From Paenibacillus sp. 1781tsa1 (lineage in GTDB: Bacteria > Bacillota > Bacilli > Paenibacillales > Paenibacillaceae): a DNA stretch of 64,000 bases. The stretch is from positions 1,302,001 to 1,366,000 of the forward strand of contig NZ_JAMYWY010000001.1 in NCBI RefSeq assembly GCF_024159265.1, given 5' to 3'. The position numbers were made by a program, and so were the translations under genes. Position 1 is the stretch's first letter. Each line of letters begins with the position of its first letter. Below the pieces are notes generated by a model. That model had not been told where the DNA came from. It saw only the letters and a program-made list of their open reading frames with translations, and searched no databases. Positions 36,567 through 45,128 of the stretch are shown here, piece by piece.

Positions 36567-37328
36567 ATGGCGTATCCACCATGGCTGGACCCTTATGATG
36601 CAGAGCCGTTTATCCTGTTCTCCACTTCACATATCATTTCGATTAGCGTAATTACAGCATTGATCGTCCTGATGTTTCTGCTTCGCCGCCGTCTTCGATC
36701 TTGGTCAGAAAGGGCCCGCCGCAAATTGCGGATTGTTCTGGCCTGTATCATGTTCACTTGTGAAATCGTGCTTCAACTCTGGTATGTGTACGGAGACATA
36801 TGGAGCCTACAGACATCACTACCACTCGAACTATGCAGTCTGTCTTTGTTATTATCGGCATTGTTACTACTGACATGCAGTCGACTGCTGCATTCTGCAC
36901 TGCTGTTTGCAGGCATAGCTGGAGCCCTTATGGCGATCCTGACTCCTAATCTGGGTTATGGTTATGCACATTTTCGATTCATTCAATTTTTCGTCGCTCA
37001 TGCCTGTATCATTTTGGCTTTACTCTACATGACCTGGGTGGAACAGCTACGACCTAGCTGGAGATCTGTAGCAGGTTCAATGATATTTGTGAATGTGGCA
37101 GCACTAGTTGTATACATTGTAGATGTCTTGCTCGACGCAAATTACATGTTTTTGAGACACAAGCCGAGTACACCCTCGGTGCTTGATATGTTAGGTCCGT
37201 ATCCCATGTACATCCTTGGGGAAGAGATCCTGGCGCTAGTCCTGTTCTCGCTGATGTACATTTTGCTCTTTGCCATTCCAGACCGGTTGAACCATCGTGT
37301 GAAAAAGGGTAAAAGCTCCGCGGTATAG
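36567..37328 (+). CDS. TIGR02206/YwaF-family membrane protein
   Basis: 253 residues with about seven membrane segments. The opening AEPFILFSTSHIISISV, WSLQTSLPLELCSLSLL in the middle and LGPYPMYILGEEILAL near the end are typical of the YwaF group; ribosome site AAAGGAG is 12 bases before the ATG. The function of the family is unknown. Monocistronic; ends before the convergent SDR gene. Confidence 0.85.
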   Translation: MAYPPWLDPYDAEPFILFSTSHIISISVITALIVLMFLLRRRLRSWSERARRKLRIVLACIMFTCEIVLQLWYVYGDIWSLQTSLPLELCSLSLLLSALLLLTCSRLLHSALLFAGIAGALMAILTPNLGYGYAHFRFIQFFVAHACIILALLYMTWVEQLRPSWRSVAGSMIFVNVAALVVYIVDVLLDANYMFLRHKPSTPSVLDMLGPYPMYILGEEILALVLFSLMYILLFAIPDRLNHRVKKGKSSAV

Positions 37329-37383
37329 TGATAATCTTTGCAGTTGCATCTGCACCGGATTATAAACTTCTTATAGATAAAAT

Positions 37384-37423
37384 ATCCCGCAGTAATCTGA
37401 TCGGGTCAGATCGCTTGCGGGAT
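37384..37423 (-). terminator. terminator of the SDR gene
   Basis: ATCCCGCA / TGCGGGAT with inner TCTGATC-GGG-TCAGAT; on the minus strand followed by ATTTTATC. Confidence 0.7.
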
Positions 37424-37466
37424 GTTTGGGCGTTGTCCCTGAATGGGACCAACTTATATTTATATT

Positions 37467-38261
37467 TTATCCACGGAGCAAAGATTCCGCACCATCCACG
37501 TAGATTCGTGTACCAGTAACATGAGAGGCTTCATCGGAAGCGAGGAACAGAACGAGGTTAGCCACTTGCTTCGACGTTCCAGGTTCGCCCTTGAGCGGAT
37601 GTTCATGACCCTCAGGGAATTCAACAGGAATCTGTACATCTTTCAGATCATCCGACGGGTAGGTGTTATCATCAATGTTGGTATCAATGGCTCCTGGGCA
37701 GACGGCGTTTACACGGATCTTATAACGAGCTAGCTCCAGTGCAGCCATCTTCGTAAACGCAGTCTGTCCCGCTTTGCTGGAAGCGTATGCAGAGAATCCG
37801 ATTCCTGAGAAGACCCGGTTACCGTTGATGGAACTGGTGATTATGATGCTGCCACCATGTTCTTTCAGATGGGGAATGGCATATTTGACGGTTGCGAAGG
37901 TTCCGCGCATATTGATCTCCATCGTCTGGTCCCAGTCCTCGATCTCCATCGTTTCAATCGGAGCCATCGTTCCATTGATGCCGGCATTGGCAAATATGAT
38001 ATCCAGTTTGCCCGCTTCAGCCGCAGCCTGATTGATCGCCTTCTGCACATGGTCCGGTTTGGAGATATCACATTCGATCACATACGCTTCTCCGCCAGCC
38101 TTTTCAATCGTCTGCTTTGTTTCCTCCGCATTTTCGGGTGTACGATCCAGCATATATACTTTGGCTCCATGCTCGGCGAAACGAATAGCGGTAGCCTGAC
38201 CAATACCCGATCCACCTCCAGTTACAATCGCAACTTTGCCTTCCAAACGTTGTTCAGTCAT
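37467..38261 (-). CDS. short-chain dehydrogenase/reductase
   Basis: 264 residues from the ATG of MTEQRLEGKVAIV after GGAGGGATCAGAG; a longer reading from 38324 is rejected. Cofactor motif TGGGSGIGQATA, NAG motif IIFANAGING, catalytic Ser in IIITSSING and Tyr/Lys in YASSKAGQTAF, C-terminal HVTGTRIYVDGAESLLRG. Classical SDR, possibly glucose-dehydrogenase-like; D after the first beta strand (YMLDRTPEN) suggests NAD preference. Substrate unknown. Confidence 0.92.
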   Translation of the reverse strand: MTEQRLEGKVAIVTGGGSGIGQATAIRFAEHGAKVYMLDRTPENAEETKQTIEKAGGEAYVIECDISKPDHVQKAINQAAAEAGKLDIIFANAGINGTMAPIETMEIEDWDQTMEINMRGTFATVKYAIPHLKEHGGSIIITSSINGNRVFSGIGFSAYASSKAGQTAFTKMAALELARYKIRVNAVCPGAIDTNIDDNTYPSDDLKDVQIPVEFPEGHEHPLKGEPGTSKQVANLVLFLASDEASHVTGTRIYVDGAESLLRG

Positions 38262-38355
38262 CTCTGATCCCTCCGTATGGGTTAGATTATCGTTGTACGC
38301 TCTACTTCTACATACCCGGCTCAAGACTGATGAATCATATGTGTCTATATCAAAA

Positions 38356-38384
38356 AGAACAGGACCGCAACGCGGCCCTGTTCT
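38356..38384 (-). terminator. terminator of yqkE-like gene
   Basis: AGAACAGGACCGC-AAC-GCGGCCCTGTTCT; on the minus strand followed by TTTTTGATATAG. Confidence 0.75.
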
Positions 38385-38472
38385 GTGAGCAGATCGGCTT
38401 CATGATCTGTCTGCTTGCAATATTTATTTTGGCATGTGGAAGGTAGGAGACACCCTCAGGACATGCCCTGGC

Positions 38473-38736
38473 TTACTTATGTTTCTTCCAGTCCATAGGG
38501 CTGTTATTGAGCAGATATTCGAAGTCGTTATCCCGGCGCTTCTGCTCCGCTTGGCGAGCTTCTTCTGCCTGCTGACGTTCCTGCTCTTTAAGAGCCGCTT
38601 CGGCAGCCTTGGCTTCATCCGCCTGAGCTTTCAGCTTCTCCAACACATCACTGCTCAGCAGATCCTTCAGTGTTGTGGGTTTATCCTGTGCTACTGCTGC
38701 TTTGGGAGCAGGAGTGCGTTTTTTGGATTTTGCCAT
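38473..38736 (-). CDS. yqkE: YqkE-family small protein
   Basis: 87 residues, ATG after GAAAGGAGATTTTCCT. Lys-rich start (MAKSKKRTPAPK), then TLKDLLSSDVLEKLKAQAD, a long charged helix with many Ala/Glu (coiled-coil-like) and the ending NDFEYLLNNSPMDWKKHK, which is the typical YqkE tail. Function unknown; small Bacillales protein. Confidence 0.8.
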   Translation of the reverse strand: MAKSKKRTPAPKAAVAQDKPTTLKDLLSSDVLEKLKAQADEAKAAEAALKEQERQQAEEARQAEQKRRDNDFEYLLNNSPMDWKKHK

Positions 38737-38936
38737 AGGAAAATCTCCTTTCCAAACATGAATCAGGTTCCATTTATCGTACAGTAGTCATAGTATATCA
38801 GGTTCCTGTAAAGCATTCCATGAATCTGCGGAACAAAAGCAGGAAAACGAGGGTTGCGTGACGAATGAAAACGGGTATAAAATCATATACTATTACCGAT
38901 ACTGCGACTATTCCCTGGAGAAAGGAGTCGTTGTTC

Positions 38937-39047
38937 GTGGAAGTAAACCGTGGTTTACTGAAAGGGCTTGCATGGGGTGTTGCCTTTAGCTGCCCGTTAT
39001 GGATTGCGATTATCGGCTGGTTACGTTTGATGGGATGGATGTATTGA
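38937..39047 (+). CDS. small single-pass membrane protein (36 aa)
   Basis: GTG start nine bases after GAAAGGAG. Protein MEVNRGLLKGLAWGVAFSC plus one hydrophobic helix (PLWIAIIGWLRLMGWMY). Too short to classify. The frame extends upstream, but only the GTG has a ribosome site. Followed by a terminator at 39117. Confidence 0.5.
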   Translation: MEVNRGLLKGLAWGVAFSCPLWIAIIGWLRLMGWMY

Positions 39048-39116
39048 GGATGATGCCGGGAGAGGTCATTTTTTATAAAGTCATATATGTAACCGCTATC
39101 ATTGAAATCAATAAAT

Positions 39117-39156
39117 AAAGCTCTGCCTTGCGTTTTCGCACAGGACAGAGCTTTTT
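39117..39156. terminator. bidirectional terminator
   Basis: AAAGCTCTG...GCG-TTTT-CGC...CAGAGCTTT with T-rich flanks. Confidence 0.85.
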
Positions 39157-39168
39157 GTTTAGAGTTCA

Positions 39169-39816
39169 TTAAGGCATTTTTACCGGTTCTGGATATTCAA
39201 GACCGTGTGTGTCCACTGTAACCTTTTTCATGACTTGATCCGTAACGGGTTTATCAGCTTCACCTATCTTCTGAGCTGCAATACCATCAACAACGTCCAT
39301 ACCTTCGGTCACTTTACCAAAAGTAGCATATGCATTATCCAGGTAATCCGCATCCGCTAACATGATGAAGAATTGGGAGCCTGCTGAATCCAAATCATTT
39401 GTACGCGCCATGGAGATAACCCCACGCGTATGATTCAGGTGGTTTTTGTGACCATTGGATGTAAATTCCCCTTTGATCGTATAACCTGGGCCGCCAGAAC
39501 CGTTCCCATTTGGATCACCACCCTGAATCATGAAGCCTGGAATGACCCGATGAAAGATCAGGCCGTCATAGAACCCTTTATTCGCAAGGGAGATGAAGTT
39601 ATTTACCGTATTGGGTGCGATTTCGGGATATAGCTCAATGACGATCTTCTGTCCATCAGCCATTTCAATGGTAGCTACCGGATTGGGACCCGTTGGTTCA
39701 ACTGGAGCTGGTGTTTCTGTAGCGCCACTTGAAGGGCGTCCGCAACCACTAATGACGATAAGCAACATCGCTAGAACGAGCGATACTGCGGTTGTTTTTT
39801 TCCACCGTAAAGACAT
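39169..39816 (-). CDS. cyclophilin-type peptidyl-prolyl isomerase lipoprotein
   Basis: 215 residues, ATG after AAGGAGGAACGTTTTC. Lipoprotein signal with lipobox VISGC at residue 25, then a Pro/Thr-rich linker. The cyclophilin domain has FHRVIPGFMIQGGDPNGNG, ARTNDLDSAGSQFFIML and YATFGKVTEGMDVVD. FHR..P..M.QGGD carries the catalytic Arg. It should sit on the outer face of the membrane and help fold exported proteins. Confidence 0.93.
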   Translation of the reverse strand: MSLRWKKTTAVSLVLAMLLIVISGCGRPSSGATETPAPVEPTGPNPVATIEMADGQKIVIELYPEIAPNTVNNFISLANKGFYDGLIFHRVIPGFMIQGGDPNGNGSGGPGYTIKGEFTSNGHKNHLNHTRGVISMARTNDLDSAGSQFFIMLADADYLDNAYATFGKVTEGMDVVDGIAAQKIGEADKPVTDQVMKKVTVDTHGLEYPEPVKMP

Positions 39817-40072
39817 GAAAACGTTCCTCCTTGCATCTCTGCATGATATATTTTCTCCAAATCATATTTGGATATTTACCCAACTATCATACCGTTTTTG
39901 TGGACAGGATGGCAATGTAATACGTGTGGTTGTGGTGAACAAGGGATGGCCTTCAAGGAATGATGGGTGTAAAATAAGGAAAATGCTTCCGCATCGGGGA
40001 CGTACGGGTCTGTTCCGTCCGCTCCAATACACGGCAGTCCCGACGTCAGTAACGGAAAGGGCGTGCGGGTAT

Positions 40073-41287
40073 ATGAACTTCTCATGGAAGCGAAATCTGG
40101 TCATATTGTGGATTGGTGTATTTTTTTGCAGCACGGCGTATTCCATCTCGATTCCATTTCTGCCCCTGTTTCTAAGTGCTGACTTGGGGGTTCGTGATCA
40201 CCTGGAATTATGGTCAGGACTGGCATTCGGCATTACATTTCTCGCGAGTGCACTCGTGTCTCCGTTCTGGGGATCGCTGGCTGATAAATACGGGCGTAAA
40301 CCTATGCTCATCCGATCAGGATATAGCCTTGCCGTCTTGTATCTAATCAATTATTTCGTGCAGGACCCATATTCGCTGATTGTTGTTCGATTATTTCAGG
40401 GTCTGCTTGCAGGGTTTGTTCCAGCAGCAATTGCTCTGGTAGGCACGAATACACCTGAGGAGAAGACCGGTTATGCACTGGGTATTATGTCTACTGCTGG
40501 AGCCACTGGTGGTATTATTGGACCGTTGATTGGTGGCGTGGTGAGTCACTATTATGGCAACCGGAATGCATTTTTGTTTTCGGCAATTGTTGTATTAGTC
40601 TCAGCAATCATCGCAACCTTCTGGGTAAAAGAAGAGAACTTCAACCGGAATAAAGCTCGTTCCCATGTCATGGATGACATTCGTGAAGCGAGAGCGAATC
40701 GTTTGTTTATGACGGTGCTTGGCATGATGGGCATATGTACGTTCTCCGTTATGATTCTGGAGCCGCTTTTGACGGTCTATGTGATGGAAATGGGCGTTCA
40801 GCCTGATCGTGCCTCACTCAGCTCGGGTATTATTTTCTCGGCGGTGGGGGTAGCAACAGTTATCATGGCACCGCGTTGGGGCAAGATTGGTTCAAGGATC
40901 GGATACGGTAAAGTGCTGATCATTGGACTGGTTGGTGGGGCTGTAGGCAATCTTCTGCAGTTCTTTACAACAGGTTATATCGCATTTGGCATTTTGCGAT
41001 TTGTGTATGGTTTATTCTTTGCGGCTGTATTTCCGGCAATTAACGCCATGATTGTGCAGGCTACCGCATCAAGTTTCAGGGGAAGGGCCTTTAGTCTGAA
41101 CCAGTCCGCTGCCCAGATCGGGACGATGGCCGGACCGATTATTGGCGGCGTTCTCGGTGGCTGGCTGCCGATACGCTGGATTTTTATCATTAATGGACTT
41201 GCACTGATTATCACTGCGATTGTCGCGAAGTGGTCGGGATTGGATCACAAACTGCCTGGAGCAGGTAAGGTCTCCGCAAAGCGGTGA
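40073..41287 (+). CDS. MFS multidrug efflux transporter
   Basis: 404 residues from the ATG of MNFSWKRNLVILWIG; the open frame runs 160 codons upstream but that part is antisense to the cyclophilin gene and not protein-like. Twelve membrane segments, MFS motif A in WGSLADKYGRKPMLIRSGYS, and motif C-like GIMSTAGATGGIIGPLIGG between helices 4 and 5, as in drug:H+ antiporters of the TetA/MdtG type. The ribosome site is modest (GGAAAGGGCGTGCGGGTAT). Substrate unknown. Confidence 0.88.
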   Translation: MNFSWKRNLVILWIGVFFCSTAYSISIPFLPLFLSADLGVRDHLELWSGLAFGITFLASALVSPFWGSLADKYGRKPMLIRSGYSLAVLYLINYFVQDPYSLIVVRLFQGLLAGFVPAAIALVGTNTPEEKTGYALGIMSTAGATGGIIGPLIGGVVSHYYGNRNAFLFSAIVVLVSAIIATFWVKEENFNRNKARSHVMDDIREARANRLFMTVLGMMGICTFSVMILEPLLTVYVMEMGVQPDRASLSSGIIFSAVGVATVIMAPRWGKIGSRIGYGKVLIIGLVGGAVGNLLQFFTTGYIAFGILRFVYGLFFAAVFPAINAMIVQATASSFRGRAFSLNQSAAQIGTMAGPIIGGVLGGWLPIRWIFIINGLALIITAIVAKWSGLDHKLPGAGKVSAKR

Positions 41288-41326
41288 TACTGAATTGCAA
41301 AGAGAAAGTGAACTTTACAGATAACG

Positions 41327-41366
41327 AAAAAGATGACGCTGTGAAATTACAGACGTCATCTTTTTT
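41327..41366. terminator. bidirectional terminator
   Basis: AAAAAGATGACG / CGTCATCTTTTTT with a 15-base loop. Confidence 0.9.
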
Positions 41367-41390
41367 AACTCTACTACGGATATATATAAG

Positions 41391-41582
41391 TTAGTCATTC
41401 GAAGAGGGCTTACGAGTAGCCTTCTCTTTAGGAATGGCATGTTCCACCGCATCACGTTGATCCTCATCCTCGAGCGCTTCGGGGAAGGAGTCCTCAGTGA
41501 AGAGTCCGAAGTCCGGGTCAATATCCCTTTCGGTTACAAGATTATCCGGTTCATGCACATGCTTGTCACGATATTCCTTCAT
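41391..41582 (-). CDS. small acidic hypothetical protein (63 aa)
   Basis: ATG ten bases after GAGGAGGTG. Highly charged, no membrane segment (EPDNLVTERDIDPDFGLF in the middle). Downstream of another acidic small gene on the same strand with 39 bases between. Family not recognised. Confidence 0.7.
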   Translation of the reverse strand: MKEYRDKHVHEPDNLVTERDIDPDFGLFTEDSFPEALEDEDQRDAVEHAIPKEKATRKPSSND

Positions 41583-41621
41583 CGGGTATGCACCTCCTCA
41601 TTCAGGATGTCATAACAGCAA

Positions 41622-41993
41622 TTAACGTCGTGGTGGAATGTCGTTCTCTGGTTTGGCATCCGCACCAGCACCATTGAGCAGATCGGTACCATGCAGTGCA
41701 TCCGGATCGGGGGCAGCTGGATCAACTGGACTGTTTGGTTGCAAAAGGTCTGCATCGGGTACAGATTCCAGCGGTGTCTCAGCCAAACGTGAATCCAATT
41801 CCGGCTCGTCCACGGCGGTTGCGGCTACGGGTGCCAGATCCGAATCTTCCGTTACAATCCGTCTGCCGGAAACTTCATCAAAGGTATCCATATCGCCTTC
41901 CGGGACTTCCGTCTCTGGCGGAATATCGCGGGACCTCTGATAACGGTCATAATAGCGGTCGCTCTCTTCGTTACTAATTGGTTTGTCAGACAT
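41622..41993 (-). CDS. acidic, low-complexity hypothetical protein (123 aa)
   Basis: ATG of MSDKPISNEESDRYY after AAAGGAAGTGTTACTC; a start three codons upstream is less likely. Rich in Asp, Glu, Pro and Ala, probably disordered (PLESVPDADLLQPNSPVDP). No signal peptide. Could be transcribed with the following 63-aa gene. Function unknown. Confidence 0.7.
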   Translation of the reverse strand: MSDKPISNEESDRYYDRYQRSRDIPPETEVPEGDMDTFDEVSGRRIVTEDSDLAPVAATAVDEPELDSRLAETPLESVPDADLLQPNSPVDPAAPDPDALHGTDLLNGAGADAKPENDIPPRR

Positions 41994-42114
41994 GAGTAAC
42001 ACTTCCTTTCATTGTCGGTTGTTCAAAGCTTCTTACCCCGTAGTTACCCAAAGCGCTAGTGTTATAATCTTGCACAGCTTATTATCCCCGGGTGTTTGCT
42101 ACGATATGAATGCC

Positions 42115-42276
42115 TTAGAATTTGGGGAATACATATTTAACCAAGAAGTATAAGAATCCGAAAAAGATAATGATATAAGCGGCGTATTTAATAAATGTGG
42201 AAGCGACCATACTTGAATCCGATTTATGCTGAACATCCTTATGTTCCACCTCAACTGTACGATGTGGCTCATTCAT
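42115..42276 (-). CDS. small single-pass membrane protein (53 aa)
   Basis: Start ATG nine bases after TAAGGAG. The protein begins MNEPHRTVEVEHKDV, a charged cytoplasmic-like segment, and has one membrane helix (YAAYIIIFFGFLYFLVKYVF) before a short PKF end. It is on the same strand as and upstream of the two acidic small genes. No family assigned. Confidence 0.65.
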   Translation of the reverse strand: MNEPHRTVEVEHKDVQHKSDSSMVASTFIKYAAYIIIFFGFLYFLVKYVFPKF

Positions 42277-42421
42277 TGCAATCATCTCCTTAGCGTGTTT
42301 GTTTGCTTTGAGAAACCATTACACCTAGAGCAAAGGATTGAATCGCAGCCGCCGTTTTTACAGCTTTTCCTGTTTTGCCTATGTTATGATGAAGCTTGAA
42401 TATGTAAGGGAGGGATCTCAA

Positions 42422-42703
42422 GTGGACTGGTTCACACTGGGCAATATGATTACACGTATCCGTATCGGGCAAAAGGCGTCCACACCCGGTTTCTCCCGTA
42501 CCGTCATCCGTCGTCCAGACGGTTTATTTTGGGTAGGCGGAATATGGTCCGGACAAGTTGTCCAGTTGCGGGATTTCCTTTTTTCCGATATATGGACCAT
42601 CTATGATGATGAGGAAACAGAGCAGTGGCTTGAATTCCGCAGTCAAGTTGAACAGAAAGAACGGGAAATGATAGAGAACCAGTTCGAAGACTTGCGTGAT
42701 TAA
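42422..42703 (+). CDS. hypothetical protein (93 aa)
   Basis: GTG start after AAGGGAGGGATCTCAA; the upstream in-frame ATG has no ribosome site. Sequence MDWFTLGNMITRIRIGQKAS, WVGGIWSGQVVQLRDFLF and an acidic helical end (EQWLEFRSQVEQKEREMI). No membrane segment. I do not recognise it. Confidence 0.7.
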   Translation: MDWFTLGNMITRIRIGQKASTPGFSRTVIRRPDGLFWVGGIWSGQVVQLRDFLFSDIWTIYDDEETEQWLEFRSQVEQKEREMIENQFEDLRD

Positions 42704-42856
42704 CCGGATATATTTAACAATAAAATGGAAATAAGACTATAAATCGACTTAAATGTGAAATTTCATTTTATCTCAAGAAGGTGACGTGACAAATGGTGGC
42801 GAATGATAAATGAGAGAATCTAAGATAGGGAAAATTAGAACTTTGAGGTGCTGTGA

Positions 42857-44755
42857 ATGAAAAATGTGCCCAAAGCTATCGTCATCTTATGGATGAGTGT
42901 ATTGATTATTCTAGGTATGCCACATGGGATAGTCTTTGCAACTTCAGGAGCGATTCAGCAACCTGTATCCATAACAGGATGGGAAGTAAAATGGGGGAAC
43001 GTTGACGATCAAGGGTTCATAAGTGAAGTTAAGGGAGCAGACGAGATATGGGAAAAGCAGGGCATCGATAAGTTAGAGTATAGCAATACGGATCGATCGA
43101 GTTCCTTATGGACTCGCCTGACCATCCCTAAATTGAGTGAGGAAAGTTCAGCCATTCGATTTGAGAACATTAAAGGCAATCATATTGTTATCTATCTGGA
43201 GGACCACAAGGTCTACGAGAATTACCATTACAATTATGATAATAATGCTGTGTTGCTGCCCTTATCCAGCGAAAATGCGGGTGACACGCTCTATGTATGG
43301 TCTCAAAATGAGAAAGGTCGTCTGGGCATACAAGGTACTGTTCAGGTTGGACCTTATGCTGCGTTACAGGAGAAATATATTCATAACGGGCTTATTGATG
43401 TGATTTTGGGCGCGACCTTTGTCTTCACAGCGATTACGATGCTGAGTTGTACGTTCTTCCTTGGCAAATTCCATAAGGGATTATGGATCTCACTATGCAT
43501 AGTGATGGGTTCCATCGGCACAATGATCATCACGTACTCGCAATTTTTGTATACATTCTATCAGGTATATGGTGACCTGTATTCCGTAGTCTTTGATCTG
43601 GCGATGCTGCTGGGTATGCCAGCGCTATGTTATTTTTTTGAACAGATTATCGGGCCAGGACTGCATGGTATCTTCACCAAACTGCGAAAAATACAATTCA
43701 TATATTCAGTTATCGCTGTCTTCTCTCTATTTATCTATGTTACTTCAGGTGGGCAATGGGAGTTCCTCTACAATCTGCTCGTACAGCGTGTGGTTGGCAT
43801 GGTGCTGGTCATCCTGCTGACCATCCTGTTGGTGGGTACCATCGCCAAAGCACTGCAACGAAATCGGGAAGCTCTGCTGCTTGCAACAGGATTCGGTACA
43901 TTTGCCTTGATCAGTGTGGCTGAACTGTTGTGGTATTATCAGCGGAGTGGGACGTATCATCTGTTATGGTGGAAATGGTCCATGGTTGCATTTGTGATCT
44001 CGCTGATTGCCATTCTCGGCAGTCGTTTTGCCGAGAAACACACCAAAGTTCTGGAGTATTCCAAGGAACTGGAGTTGTTCAACAATGAGTTGCAGCGTTC
44101 CGAGAAGATGGAGATTATAAGCGAATTGGCTGCTTCCGTTGCCCATGAAGTACGTAATCCGCTTCAGGTGACAAGAGGGTTCCTGCAACTTATGACAGAA
44201 CAGGAAGACAACAAGAATAAGGGGTATGTGCGTATTGCACTGGAGGAACTCGATCGGGCTTCGGGCATCATCACGGACTTTCTTACCTTTGCCAAACCTG
44301 AGTTTGACCATATTATCTCGCTCAATATCTCGGATGAGTTCAATCATATTGAAGGTATTCTTGTACCGATGGCTAATCTGGAAGGTGGAAAAATCACCAC
44401 TGACATTCCGCCAGATTTATATATTCGGGGCAATTCCTCGAAGTTTAAGCAGGCTTTTATCAACATTATCAAGAACAGTATTGAAGCTCTGCAGGGACAA
44501 GGCCAGATTGATATCTGGGCGTACAAGCAGGATGGAATGATTAAGGTGCATGTCAGGGATAACGGAGAAGGAATGGACGAGGAAGCACTTTCCCGGTTGG
44601 GCGAGCCTTATTTCTCCAATAAAATCAAAGGCACAGGTCTGGGCATGATGGTGACATTCCGTATTGTTGAAGCGATGCAAGGGCAGATCAGCTTTACAAG
44701 CACAAAAGGAGTAGGAACAGAAGCGGTTGTATCTTTTGCTGAGTTCGTCGAATGA
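42857..44755 (+). CDS. orphan sensor histidine kinase with extracellular domain and seven membrane helices
   Basis: 632 residues; ATG after TTTGAGGTGCTGTGA. Signal sequence, an extracellular beta-rich domain (about 30-180, like the 7TMR-DISM extracellular type), seven membrane helices (about 185-400), a short coiled coil, then HisKA with phospho-acceptor His430 in SVAHEVRNPLQVTRGF. HATPase: N box NIIKNSIEAL, G1 DNGEGMDEE, G2 GTGLGMMVTFRI. No response regulator is near. It belongs to the HisKA group of sporulation-type kinases, not the HisKA_3 group of ComP. It is convergent with the NHLP-peptide unit, so a receptor role can only be guessed at. Confidence 0.88.
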   Translation: MKNVPKAIVILWMSVLIILGMPHGIVFATSGAIQQPVSITGWEVKWGNVDDQGFISEVKGADEIWEKQGIDKLEYSNTDRSSSLWTRLTIPKLSEESSAIRFENIKGNHIVIYLEDHKVYENYHYNYDNNAVLLPLSSENAGDTLYVWSQNEKGRLGIQGTVQVGPYAALQEKYIHNGLIDVILGATFVFTAITMLSCTFFLGKFHKGLWISLCIVMGSIGTMIITYSQFLYTFYQVYGDLYSVVFDLAMLLGMPALCYFFEQIIGPGLHGIFTKLRKIQFIYSVIAVFSLFIYVTSGGQWEFLYNLLVQRVVGMVLVILLTILLVGTIAKALQRNREALLLATGFGTFALISVAELLWYYQRSGTYHLLWWKWSMVAFVISLIAILGSRFAEKHTKVLEYSKELELFNNELQRSEKMEIISELAASVAHEVRNPLQVTRGFLQLMTEQEDNKNKGYVRIALEELDRASGIITDFLTFAKPEFDHIISLNISDEFNHIEGILVPMANLEGGKITTDIPPDLYIRGNSSKFKQAFINIIKNSIEALQGQGQIDIWAYKQDGMIKVHVRDNGEGMDEEALSRLGEPYFSNKIKGTGLGMMVTFRIVEAMQGQISFTSTKGVGTEAVVSFAEFVE

Positions 44756-44787
44756 CGAACTCCCAGAAGGATACAGCGGCTTTTTTT
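44721..44787 (+). terminator. long terminator overlapping the end of the kinase gene
   Basis: A 28-base imperfect stem from AAGCGGTTGTATC to GATACAGCGGCTT, with perfect GAGTTCGTC / GACGAACTC at the tip, then seven T. The stop TGA (44753-44755) lies at the GAAT loop. Confidence 0.85.
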
Positions 44788-44831
44788 GTTCCTACCCTAA
44801 TTTCTTACATTACCAACTTAACTCACCCGAT

Positions 44832-45074
44832 TTAACTTCTCCAAGGTCCGCAATTCACATCATAATTTACTTTGGAAGGATTGGGAGGTATGACAAGAAC
44901 ATAGTCATTTTGCTGCTCCTCAACGGTACGTACCTGAATGTGCTCCGGGATTATGATACCGAAAGCTTCACGAAGCGCCTGCTTCGGATTGGAGTGCAAT
45001 TGTTGTCTGAAGTGCTCGTCAGTCCAAGCCTTTTCAATAATATCCTCATGCAACGTTTTCTCTGATACCATCAT
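44832..45074 (-). CDS. NHLP-leader peptide precursor with ComX-like C-terminus
   Basis: 80 residues from the ATG nine bases after AAGGGA; ATG codons just before and after are alternatives. Residues about 8-65 fit the nitrile-hydratase-like leader of RiPP precursors: DIIEKAWTDEHFRQQL, NPKQALREAFGIIIPE, then VRTVEEQQNDYVLVIPPNP. The remaining tail is SKVNYDVNCGPWRS. It has one Cys (75) and one Trp (78), the latter third from the end as in ComX. No GG cleavage site is visible. The gene follows the isoprenoid-synthase-fold gene on the same strand with 54 bases between. The leader call is firm; modification of Trp or Cys is inferred. Confidence 0.85.
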   Translation of the reverse strand: MMVSEKTLHEDIIEKAWTDEHFRQQLHSNPKQALREAFGIIIPEHIQVRTVEEQQNDYVLVIPPNPSKVNYDVNCGPWRS

Positions 45075-45128
45075 CGTCAACATTCCCTTCGTATTTGAAA
45101 TTAAACTGAATCAGCTTAGTCCTTATGC

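Noticed and set aside
37328..37733. two plus-strand frames after the YwaF-type gene
   Set aside because: They run over the SDR terminator and antisense to the SDR gene; no ribosome site.
39593..40072. 160-codon upstream extension of the MFS gene
   Set aside because: It runs antisense to the cyclophilin lipoprotein and contains no membrane or targeting feature; the MFS start is at 40073.
42857..44755. assignment of the histidine kinase as ComP
   Set aside because: The His box (HEVRNPL) is of the HisKA class and there is no adjacent LuxR-type response regulator, so orthology is not supported.
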